This document shows positions 1-6,161 of a stretch of DNA of 8,914 nucleotides, in pieces; position 1 is the first letter of the stretch; each line of letters opens with the position of its first letter. The position numbers and the translations under genes were made by a program. The DNA comes from Leucobacter sp. (GTDB lineage: Bacteria > Actinomycetota > Actinomycetes > Actinomycetales > Microbacteriaceae). The notes under the pieces are model-generated. The model saw nothing but the letters and a program-made list of their open reading frames with translations, had not been told where the DNA came from and did not search any database. Where the stretch lies: the NCBI GenBank assembly GCA_031178565.1, contig JAPSIU010000105.1, positions 1-8,914 on the forward strand. The letters run 5' to 3'.

Positions 1-474
1 GGCGGGCTCACGGCAACGGGCGCCTGGCAGCCGGGCCAGCTCGTGATCCATACAGCGCCCGAGCACGGATACGGCGTGTTCGCGCCAGCCCTCGCCGCGG
101 GTGTGATCCCGCTCGCGCTGCACCCCGGTGTCGTATTCACCGGGACGAGCCTCGACCTCACCCGGCTCGCCGGGGCCACGATCGCGGTGACGGCCCCTGC
201 TCCCGTGCTGCCGATCGGACAGGCGCTCGCGGTCGAGATGGGCGCGGAGCCCGTGGTCGTGGACGAGCGGGACCGCCCGGCATACGCTGAGGCGGTCGCG
301 GCTGCGACCGAGTTCTCACGCGCCGTGGTCAGGCAGGCGGCGGGTGCGCTGAGGGCGCTCGGCCTGGAGCGCCCCGACCGCATCGTCGGGGGGATCGTGC
401 GCGCCGCGATCGAGGAGGAGCTGCTGGCGGCGGCGAGCGGAGAGGATCCCGAGCTCAGCGCGGACGACGCCTGA
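1..474 (+). CDS. Rossmann-like / DUF2520 domain protein, C-terminal part (5' end outside window)
   Basis: The reading frame is open from base 1, so the N-terminal NAD(P)-binding Rossmann domain lies upstream and only about 157 residues are visible. The segment VIHTAPEHGYGVFAPALAAG followed by LALHPGVVFTGTSLDL matches the 'H-T-x-x-x-x-G ... HP-x-x-x-FTG' signature of the Rossmann-like/DUF2520 family, which resembles ketopantoate-reductase-type dehydrogenases. No reaction is firmly established for the family. The later conserved stretch that I recall as roughly R-x-x-YHAALAHxxNH is degenerate here (RPAYAEAVAAATEFS). The protein stops soon after the helix RIVGGIVRAAIEEELL, so it looks shorter at the C-terminus than relatives. 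In many actinomycetes this gene precedes panC and lysS; here lysS follows after 63 bp with no panC between. An internal ATG at base 43 is not a believable start because it lies inside the conserved domain. The family call is fairly sure; the function is not. Confidence 0.75.
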   Translation, partial: GGLTATGAWQPGQLVIHTAPEHGYGVFAPALAAGVIPLALHPGVVFTGTSLDLTRLAGATIAVTAPAPVLPIGQALAVEMGAEPVVVDERDRPAYAEAVAAATEFSRAVVRQAAGALRALGLERPDRIVGGIVRAAIEEELLAAASGEDPELSADDA

Positions 475-500
475 TGCGCCCGGTGGCCAACGGCTAGGAT
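471..500 (+). promoter_or_regulatory. Possible lysS promoter
   Basis: TAGGAT at 495-500 fits the actinobacterial TANNNT -10 box. CTGATG at 471-476, overlapping the stop of the preceding gene, is a weak -35 at an 18-bp spacing. Transcription would start near 507, giving a leader of about 30 nt that includes the lysS ribosome binding site. Read-through from the upstream gene is equally possible. Confidence 0.4.
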
Positions 501-537
501 GGATCGGTACGCCTGAACAACGGAGGAACCCGTCCCC

Positions 538-2118
538 ATGAGCGAGCAGACCGCAGCCGCATCCGACGCGAGCACCCACGACGCGAGCGCGGATGAGGCC
601 GCCGCGGTCGACACCGGTGCCGAGGAGATCTTCGAGCAGAAGCGCGTGCGCCTGGAGAAGCGGGATCGGCTGAACGCGCGCGGTGATCTCGGTGACGGCG
701 CCTATCCGGTCGCCGTCCCCGTCACCGCGACGATCCCCGGGGTGCGCGCCGAGTGGGGTCACCTCGAGGAGACTCCTGACACCGCCTCGGGCGAGGAGGT
801 CGGGATCGCGGGGCGCGTGGTGTTCCAGCGGAACACCGGCAAGCTCTGCTTCGCGAGCCTCCAAGCCGGTGATGGCACGCGGATCCAGGCGATGGTGAGC
901 CTCGCCGAGGTCGGCGAGGAAGCGCTCGCCGACTACAAGGAGCTCGTCGACCTCGGCGACCACCTGTTCGTGCGCGGCGAGGTGATCTCGAGCCGTCGCG
1001 GCGAACTCTCGGTCATGGTGCGCGAGTGGCGGATCGCGGCGAAGGCGCTCGCTCCGCTGCCGAACATGTACGCCGAGCTGAACGAGGAGACGCGGGTGCG
1101 TCAGCGCTACCTCGATCTCATCGTGCGCGAGCAGGCTCGTATCAACGTCGTCACTCGCGCCCGCACCATGGCGAGCCTGCGACGGACGTTCGAGGATCGC
1201 GACTTCATCGAGGTCGAGACTCCGATGCTGCAGACGATCCACGGCGGCGCCTCGGCCCGCCCGTTCGTGACGCACTCCAACGCGTTCGACACCGAGCTCT
1301 TCCTGCGCATCGCACCCGAGCTCTACCTCAAGCGCGCCGCGGTGGGCGGGCTCGAGCGCGTCTTCGAGATCAACCGCAACTTCCGCAACGAGGGCGCGGA
1401 TTCCACGCACAGTCCCGAGTTCGCGATGCTCGAGGCCTACGAGGCCTACACCGACTACAGCGGGATCGCCGATCTGACGCAGGCGCTGATCCAGAACGCG
1501 GCGCTCGCCGTGAACTCGGGCACCGAGCGCGAGGGATCCCACGTGGTGCGCTGGGCCGACGGCACCGACTTCGATCTCGGCGGCGACTGGGACCGCATAT
1601 CGATGTACGGCACGCTCTCGGAGGCGGCGGGGCGCGAGATCACACCGGAGACCCCGGTGTCGGAGCTGCAGACCATCGCCGACGCCGAGGGCGTCGAGGT
1701 GAAGCTGCCGAACCACGGCAAGCTCATCGAGGAGCTGTGGGAGCACTTCGTGAAGGACGGCCTCACGCGCCCCACCTTCGTCATGGACTTCCCCGTCGAG
1801 ACGAGCCCGCTCACGCGTCACCACCGCAGCATCCCCGGTGTCGTCGAGAAGTGGGATCTCTACGTGCGCGGGTTCGAACTCGCGACCGGATACTCGGAGC
1901 TCGTGGATCCCGTCGTGCAGCGCGAGCGCTTCACCCAGCAGGCCGCCGAGGCCGCGCGGGGGGACGACGAGGCCATGCGCGTCGATGAGGAGTTCCTGCG
2001 CGCTCTCGAGCACGGCATGCCGCCGTCGGGCGGTATGGGCATGGGCATGGACCGGCTGCTCATGGCGCTCACGGGGCTCGGGATCCGGGAGACGATCCTC
2101 TTCCCGCTCGTCAAGTAG
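538..2118 (+). CDS. lysS: Lysine--tRNA ligase, class II
   Basis: This 526-residue protein charges tRNA-Lys with lysine in the cytoplasm, in two steps through lysyl-adenylate. An acidic, Ala-rich N-terminal stretch of about 28 residues precedes the conserved part. Residues of about 87-175 form the OB-fold anticodon-binding domain. The class II catalytic core follows: motif 1 around residues 218-231 (FEDRDFIEVETPML), motif 2 beginning FEINRNFRNEG at 276-286, including Arg283, and motif 3 GGMGMGMDRLLM at 498-509 with the ATP-binding Arg506. Length and order are normal for bacterial LysS. The ATG at 538 is chosen because GGAGGAA lies at 522-528, about 9 nt upstream. The gene follows the DUF2520 gene by 63 bp, and a possible -10 box lies in the gap. 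No frameshift or missing catalytic motif is seen. A PoxA/EpmA-type paralogue is unlikely because the OB domain is present. Confidence 0.97.
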   Translation: MSEQTAAASDASTHDASADEAAAVDTGAEEIFEQKRVRLEKRDRLNARGDLGDGAYPVAVPVTATIPGVRAEWGHLEETPDTASGEEVGIAGRVVFQRNTGKLCFASLQAGDGTRIQAMVSLAEVGEEALADYKELVDLGDHLFVRGEVISSRRGELSVMVREWRIAAKALAPLPNMYAELNEETRVRQRYLDLIVREQARINVVTRARTMASLRRTFEDRDFIEVETPMLQTIHGGASARPFVTHSNAFDTELFLRIAPELYLKRAAVGGLERVFEINRNFRNEGADSTHSPEFAMLEAYEAYTDYSGIADLTQALIQNAALAVNSGTEREGSHVVRWADGTDFDLGGDWDRISMYGTLSEAAGREITPETPVSELQTIADAEGVEVKLPNHGKLIEELWEHFVKDGLTRPTFVMDFPVETSPLTRHHRSIPGVVEKWDLYVRGFELATGYSELVDPVVQRERFTQQAAEAARGDDEAMRVDEEFLRALEHGMPPSGGMGMGMDRLLMALTGLGIRETILFPLVK

Positions 2119-2193
2119 GAGGAGCTCGCGTCCGGCCGTCCTGATGCGGGAGCGACGTCGGCCGACGCCCAGGAAGCCGCGCGGGGCTGGCGG

Positions 2194-2210
2194 TACACTA
2201 GGGCGTCATG
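2194..2210 (+). promoter_or_regulatory. -10 box of a probable leaderless promoter
   Basis: TACACT at 2194-2199 ends 8 nt before the ATG at 2208. No Shine-Dalgarno-like purine run precedes that ATG. This spacing puts the transcription start at or next to the A of the start codon, as in many actinobacterial leaderless genes. No clear -35 box is visible. Confidence 0.6.
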
Positions 2211-2387
2211 GACAACTGGTGGCTGAACGCGGTCTGGTCGCTCACCCCGACCGTGCTGATCGGTCTCTTCTTCTGGATGGTGCTGCGCCTGATCCTCCGC
2301 GCCGATCGCACGGAGCGCCGCGTGTACGGCGAGATCGAGCGCGAGGAGCGGGCGAGGGCAGGACTCCCCGCGCGGGAAGAGGTCTGA
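2208..2387 (+). CDS. Small single-pass membrane protein, 59 residues, function unknown
   Basis: The frame encodes 59 residues starting MDNWWLNAVWSLTPTVLIGL. Residues of about 10-30 form one hydrophobic transmembrane helix rich in Leu, Phe and Trp. After it comes a highly charged cytosolic tail of about 28 residues (RADRTERRVYGEIEREERAR) that could be helical and ends AGLPAREEV. By charge the basic segment after the helix should stay inside, with the short N-terminus outside. The gene sits in the 331-bp gap between lysS and the cardiolipin synthase, on the same strand, with 62 bp to the next start. Support for it being real is its clean amphipathic design, which random GC-rich DNA rarely gives, and a well-placed -10 box that makes it leaderless. 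I do not recognise a named family, and no function is assigned. Confidence 0.7.
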   Translation: MDNWWLNAVWSLTPTVLIGLFFWMVLRLILRADRTERRVYGEIEREERARAGLPAREEV

Positions 2388-2411
2388 GCCCGGATCGTCC
2401 TCCCCTCCCGC

Positions 2412-2417
2412 TAGAGT
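2412..2417 (+). promoter_or_regulatory. Possible -10 box for the cardiolipin synthase gene
   Basis: TAGAGT fits TANNNT and would start transcription near 2424. That gives a leader of about 26 nt containing the purine-rich ribosome binding region 2433-2442. No convincing -35 box is visible, as is common in GC-rich actinomycetes. Confidence 0.45.
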
Positions 2418-2449
2418 GATTCCAGGCTCGACGGGAGAGGAAGTGGGGA

Positions 2450-3931
2450 GTGGATCTCACGTGGTTCGGGGTGACCTGGCCCTATGTGTGGACCCTGCTG
2501 TTCCTGGTCGTCGACAACATCATCCGGATCGTCGCGCTGTTCGTCGTTCCGCGCAATCGCCGCCCCACCGCGGGCATGGCCTGGCTCATGGCCATCTTCT
2601 TCCTCCCGGTCCCGGGCCTGCTCCTGTTCCTCATCATCGGAAGCAAACGCCTTCCGAAGCATAGGGAGCAGAAGCAGGAGGCCATCAACCAGTTCGTCGC
2701 CTCGATCTCGGAGCGCGAGCAGAGCAGCCTCGTCACGGACACGGCGGAACTGCGCACGGGGCTCGCGAACGCCGTGAAGCTCGGGCGGTCGCTCGGTGCA
2801 CAGCCCATGCTGCGGGGCAATACCGCGCTGATCTGCATCGACTACGAGACCTCGTTCGCGCACATGGCGGCCGCGATCCGCGACGCGCAGGATTATGTGC
2901 ACATGGAGTTCTACATCCTCGTGCACGACGACGCGACCGATGGCATCTTCGCCGCCATGCGGGAAGCCGCCGCGCGGGGCGTCAAGGTGCGCGTGCTGCT
3001 CGATCACATCTCCGCCGTGCGCAATCCCGGCGCGAAGCGGACCGCGCAGAGCCTTACGGAGATGGGCGCGGACTGGGCGTACATGCTGCCGGTCAGACCG
3101 TGGCGCGGAGAGTACCAGCGGCCGGATCTGCGCAATCACCGGAAACTCCTCGTCGTGGACGGCAAGGTCGGTTTCATGGGATCCCAGAACCTCGTCGATT
3201 CGAGCTACAACAAGCCGTCGAACCGGAGACGGGGCCTGCACTGGAAGGACTTCATGGTGCGGGTGGAGGGCCCCATCGTGCTCGGTCTCGAGGCGGTCTT
3301 CCAGGGCGACTGGTATCTCGAGACCAGCGAGTATCTCTCGCACCTCGCCGAAGCCGAGCTCGTGGTGGAGAAGCCGGGCGAGCTGGACTGCCAGATCGTT
3401 CCTAGCGGGCCCGGATACGCGGGTGAGAACAACCTCCAGGTGTTCGTCTCGCTGATGTACACCGCTCAGCGCAGGATCAGCATCACGAGTCCGTACTTCG
3501 TTCCAGACGGCTCCATGATGAACGCACTCCGCGCCGCGACCGCGCGGGGCGTCGGCGTGGAGCTCTTCGTCTCCGAGATCGGCGATCAGGCCGTGGTCTA
3601 CCATGCGCAGCGGTCCTACTACGAGGAGCTGCTGAGGGCGGGGGTGAGGATCTGGATGTTCCGTCCGCCGTACATCCTGCACTCGAAGCACTTCACCGTG
3701 GACGACGCCGTGGCGGTCGTGGGATCGTCGAACATGGATCAGCGCTCGTTCGGTCTCAACATGGAGATCTCGATGGTGGTCCACGGCGAGAGCTTCGTGC
3801 GCGATCTCGACAAGGTCAACGACTACTACCGCGCGAATTCTCGCGAGTTGACGCTCGAGGAGTGGTTGAAGCAGCCCCTTCCCTCGCAGGCTCTCGACGG
3901 GCTCGCCCGCCTCACATCGGCGCTCCAGTAG
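2450..3931 (+). CDS. cls: Cardiolipin synthase, phospholipase D type
   Basis: This 493-residue membrane enzyme should join two phosphatidylglycerol molecules into cardiolipin and release glycerol. Two N-terminal hydrophobic helices lie at about residues 8-33 and 38-61, separated by a basic turn (PRNRRPTAG), the usual ClsA-type anchor. Two PLD catalytic HxKxxxxD motifs follow: His230-Lys232-Asp237 within HRKLLVVDGKVGFMGSQN, and His411-Lys413-Asp418 within HSKHFTVDDAVAVVGSSN. Both are intact, each with the following GSxN. The length is typical of ClsA proteins. The start is a GTG at 2450, preceded by the purine-rich GGGAGAGGAA at 2433-2442; it keeps both anchor helices, and no closer ATG does. 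The gene follows the small membrane protein by 62 bp. A terminator-like hairpin downstream suggests transcription ends here. Some actinomycetes use a CDP-alcohol-phosphatidyltransferase-type enzyme instead, so this organism carries at least the PLD kind. Confidence 0.95.
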   Translation: MDLTWFGVTWPYVWTLLFLVVDNIIRIVALFVVPRNRRPTAGMAWLMAIFFLPVPGLLLFLIIGSKRLPKHREQKQEAINQFVASISEREQSSLVTDTAELRTGLANAVKLGRSLGAQPMLRGNTALICIDYETSFAHMAAAIRDAQDYVHMEFYILVHDDATDGIFAAMREAAARGVKVRVLLDHISAVRNPGAKRTAQSLTEMGADWAYMLPVRPWRGEYQRPDLRNHRKLLVVDGKVGFMGSQNLVDSSYNKPSNRRRGLHWKDFMVRVEGPIVLGLEAVFQGDWYLETSEYLSHLAEAELVVEKPGELDCQIVPSGPGYAGENNLQVFVSLMYTAQRRISITSPYFVPDGSMMNALRAATARGVGVELFVSEIGDQAVVYHAQRSYYEELLRAGVRIWMFRPPYILHSKHFTVDDAVAVVGSSNMDQRSFGLNMEISMVVHGESFVRDLDKVNDYYRANSRELTLEEWLKQPLPSQALDGLARLTSALQ

Positions 3932-3989
3932 TCAGGTCTCGGGAGGCCGCGTTCGTCGCCCGATGAGCCGAAGCCGCGCCTGGAATAAT

Positions 3990-4020
3990 GCGCGGGATTT
4001 CCCCGCGCGAATCGTGTTTT
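3990..4020 (+). terminator. Intrinsic-type terminator after cls
   Basis: GCGCGGG at 3990-3996 pairs perfectly with CCCGCGC at 4002-4008 around a 5-nt loop. A run of four T follows at 4017-4020, so the U-tract is short and starts 8 nt after the stem. It begins about 60 nt past the cls stop codon. Confidence 0.6.
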
Positions 4021-4152
4021 CCTCGGTCCCGAGGGGGTTCTGACACGGAATCGAGTGCGCGGCGGCTGCGGGCGATCCAGAGGTCTCCAAGCGGCGAAAC
4101 ACGGGGGAATCTCTCGTTTTGGAATTCCGCCGAGATCGTGCAACGATTCCCC
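4014..4152 (+). repeat. Cluster of inverted repeats upstream of the ATP-grasp gene
   Basis: The stretch between the cls terminator and the ATP-grasp start holds several pairing segments and no gene. GGGGAATC (4104-4111) is an exact inverted partner of GATTCCCC (4145-4152). Directly inside it TCTCG (4112-4116) pairs with CGAGA (4131-4135), around the palindrome GGAATTCC (4121-4128). CCTCGG/CCGAGG (4021-4026/4029-4034) is another short hairpin. GTGTTTTC (4014-4021) can pair with GAAACAC (4096-4102) with one bulged T. GGAATCG (4047-4053) can also pair with CGATTCC (4144-4150), which competes with the first helix. I do not recognise a known riboswitch class. It may be an operator, a structured leader, or chance. 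Confidence 0.4.
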
Positions 4153-4158
4153 TACCGT
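4153..4158 (+). promoter_or_regulatory. Possible -10 box for the ATP-grasp gene
   Basis: TACCGT fits TANNNT and lies directly after the inverted repeat ending at 4152. Transcription would start near 4165, giving a very short leader with the ribosome binding site at its 5' end. No clear -35 box is seen. If this is the promoter, the inverted repeat is a candidate operator rather than leader RNA. Confidence 0.35.
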
Positions 4159-4165
4159 ATTCGAC

Positions 4166-4174
4166 GGAAGGAAA
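4166..4174 (+). promoter_or_regulatory. Ribosome binding site that sets the ATP-grasp start at 4179
   Basis: GGAAGGAAA ends 4 nt before the ATG at 4179. It decides between this ATG and an in-frame TTG at 4119, which would add 20 residues of no domain character and has no purine run before it. Confidence 0.7.
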
Positions 4175-4178
4175 CGCA

Positions 4179-6137
4179 ATGGCGCGTCAAACTGCTTCTC
4201 CAACGACCGCAGCTCCTGCCGATCAGGCCGTGAGCGAACCCGAAAAGGCTTCGCCGGACAGCGCTCCGGATGCCCCGTCCGGCACGGCCAAACCCGCTGC
4301 GAAGGTGCAGCCCCCGGTCTCTCAGAGCACCACCGGGGACGCGGCGACCGCAGCCGCAGCCGCGAAGACCGTCGAGGTGCAGGCGACTGCGGAGCCCGCC
4401 GCGAAGCCCGCGACCGGGAAGCCCGCCGCCAAGAAGCCGACGGCGAAGAAGCCGGCGGCGCGAAAGCTCGCTGCGAAGGCCACCGCTGCTACGAAGGCTA
4501 CGGCCGCGAAGAAGGCCCCGGTCGCCGCGAAGAAGGCCTCGGTCGCAGCGACGAAGCCCGCTGCCGTGAAGCCCGCCGCCGCGAAGCCCGCGGCACCGGC
4601 GGCCCCCAAGAAGTCCATGATCCGCAGCAAGCGTCCGCGTAAGGCACCCGTCACCGGCCCCGTCACCATCGGCCGCAGCGGGTTCACCAAGCTCAAGAAC
4701 ATCTCCGAGATCCGTCACTATCTGCGCACGAGCGACACCCCGGTGTTCTTCGTCGGCGCGACCGCGTTCAATCTCCTCGGCCTCGACCGCTGGGTGCGCG
4801 GCTTCTCGTTCATCTCCTACTACGACAGCTGGGACGGCAACCACCCGCGCGTGTTCACCCCGGCCGAGAAGCCGTACATCGAGTTCGAGAGCGGCGAGCA
4901 GATCAACAACTGGCTGCTGCGCAACCACGAGGTGCGCACCCACATCGAGCGCCGCACCCCTCCGGGAGTCCGCCCGCAGATCGTGATGGTGTTCTTCGAC
5001 GAGGAGACCGAGCGGATCTGCGAGGAGCTCGACTACGAGCTCATCCTGCCGAGTCACGAACTGCGCGAACGTCTCGACTCGAAGATCGTGACCACGCAGA
5101 TCGCGGATTCGGTGGGTGTGCCGAGTGTGCCCAACGTGCTCACCACTGTCAAGAACTGGGACGAGCTCGTCAAAGTCACCGACAGGGCGAAGCTGGGGCA
5201 GGATCTCGTGATCCAGACCGCGTACGGCGATTCGGGCAAGACCACGTACTTCGTGACGAGCGAGGCCGAGTTCGCCGCCATCGCGGACGAGGTCACGGAT
5301 GTCGAGATCAAGGTCATGAAGCGGATCAACAACCGTCCGATCGCGATCGAGGCGGTGCTGACGCGCCAGGGCACCGTCGTCGGACCGTGCATGACCGAGA
5401 TCACGGGCCACGCCGATCTGACCCCCTATCGCGGCGGCTGGGCCGGTAACGAGATGTTCCCGACCGTGCTCGACGACGAGAGCCGCCACGCGGCGATCGA
5501 GCTGGTACGGAAGCTCGGCGACAGGCTCGGCAAAGAGGGGTACCGCGGCTTCTTCGAAGTCGATGTGCTGCTCGACACCGACACCGGCGACGTCTATCTC
5601 GGAGAGCTCAATCCCCGGGTCAGCGGTGCCTCCGCGATCACCAACGTGACCGCGGGAGCCTACGCCGACGTGCCGCTCTTCGCCTTCCATCTGCTCGAGT
5701 ACTCGGGCATCGACTTCGAGATCGACATCGACGAGATCAACGCCCGCTGGGAGGAGCTCGCCTCGGAGGACGAGTGGAGCCACATGGTGATCAAGCACAC
5801 CAGCAACACCGTCGAACGCATCGATGCGGCGCCGCGCACGGGCCGGTACTCGCTCGACCACTACGGCAATCTCGTCTACACGCATCACGACTACGACTGG
5901 CATCTGCTCGGCAACGAGTCCGACGCGTTCTACCTCCGGATCTACCAGGAGGGGGACTACCGGTGGAAGGGGGCCGACCTGGGGATCCTCGTCACCAAGG
6001 CGCACCTCGAAGCCAGCCACGGCGGTCTCACCCTGCACGCGAAGTACCTCATCGACGCGATCCGGAACATGTATCGGGTCACGCCGGTCGACGGAGAGGA
6101 GCCCGCACCGAAGCCGGCCCCGGCGAAGGGCAAGTAG
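4179..6137 (+). CDS. ATP-grasp carboxylate ligase with Lys/Ala/Pro-rich histone-like N-terminal tail
   Basis: From the ATG at 4179 the protein has 652 residues. Residues of about 1-71 are Ala/Pro-rich and polar. Residues 72-145 are a basic repeat of AAK, PAAK and AKK units, like the tails of actinobacterial HU proteins or histone H1. The folded part starts near residue 160 (GRSGFTKLKNISEIRHYLR). ATP-grasp features include IQTAYGDSGKTTYF at 345-358 (nucleotide-binding strand and Gly-rich loop), EVDVLLD at 460-466 and ELNPRVSGAS at 476-485, with Glu460, Glu476 and Asn478 as expected metal/ATP ligands. Such enzymes activate a carboxylate as an acyl phosphate and join it to an amine or thiol. Databases may label it 'biotin carboxylase', but no biotin-carrier domain is present. 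A second short basic tail (EPAPKPAPAKGK) closes the protein. No signal peptide or membrane helix is seen. A serine hydrolase gene follows after 21 bp, suggesting a joint pathway. The substrate is unknown. Confidence 0.85.
   Translation: MARQTASPTTAAPADQAVSEPEKASPDSAPDAPSGTAKPAAKVQPPVSQSTTGDAATAAAAAKTVEVQATAEPAAKPATGKPAAKKPTAKKPAARKLAAKATAATKATAAKKAPVAAKKASVAATKPAAVKPAAAKPAAPAAPKKSMIRSKRPRKAPVTGPVTIGRSGFTKLKNISEIRHYLRTSDTPVFFVGATAFNLLGLDRWVRGFSFISYYDSWDGNHPRVFTPAEKPYIEFESGEQINNWLLRNHEVRTHIERRTPPGVRPQIVMVFFDEETERICEELDYELILPSHELRERLDSKIVTTQIADSVGVPSVPNVLTTVKNWDELVKVTDRAKLGQDLVIQTAYGDSGKTTYFVTSEAEFAAIADEVTDVEIKVMKRINNRPIAIEAVLTRQGTVVGPCMTEITGHADLTPYRGGWAGNEMFPTVLDDESRHAAIELVRKLGDRLGKEGYRGFFEVDVLLDTDTGDVYLGELNPRVSGASAITNVTAGAYADVPLFAFHLLEYSGIDFEIDIDEINARWEELASEDEWSHMVIKHTSNTVERIDAAPRTGRYSLDHYGNLVYTHHDYDWHLLGNESDAFYLRIYQEGDYRWKGADLGILVTKAHLEASHGGLTLHAKYLIDAIRNMYRVTPVDGEEPAPKPAPAKGK
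4392..4613 (+). repeat. Low-complexity coding repeat for the Lys/Ala/Pro tail
   Basis: Within the ATP-grasp gene, GCGAAGCCC- and GCGAAGAAG-like units recur irregularly and encode AAKP, AAKK and ATKA steps (residues 72-145). Such tracts can change length by slippage, so copy number may differ between strains. The antisense strand stays open through this tract for the same compositional reason. Confidence 0.8.
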
Positions 6138-6146
6138 GCTGCGTGA

Positions 6147-6161
6147 GATAATACAAGGATG
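6147..6161 (+). promoter_or_regulatory. -10 box placing a leaderless start on the serine hydrolase gene
   Basis: GATAAT at 6147-6152 lies in the 21-bp gap and ends 6 nt before the ATG at 6159, so transcription would begin at the A of the start codon. The only purine run (AAGG, 6155-6158) abuts the ATG and is too close for a normal Shine-Dalgarno. The hydrolase may therefore be transcribed on its own as well as from read-through. Confidence 0.5.

Noticed and set aside
316..2013. Long minus-strand open frame antisense to lysS
   Set aside because: No recognisable motif, shadow composition, and lysS on the plus strand has all class II motifs.
2132..2164. Possible hairpin after lysS (CCGGCCG with CGGCCG)
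   Set aside because: The arms are short, self-complementary GC palindromes with no T-run; too weak to call a terminator.
2411..3784. Minus-strand open frame antisense to cls
   Set aside because: His/Arg/Asp-rich shadow with no domain; both HKD motifs are on the plus strand.
4119..4178. Upstream TTG start adding 20 residues to the ATP-grasp protein
   Set aside because: No ribosome binding site precedes it, the added residues have no domain character, and GGAAGGAAA sits properly before the ATG at 4179.
4179..6137. Reading the ATP-grasp protein as a true biotin carboxylase of acyl-CoA metabolism
   Set aside because: No biotin-carrier or carboxyltransferase partner is nearby, and the domain layout and tail do not fit AccC-type subunits.
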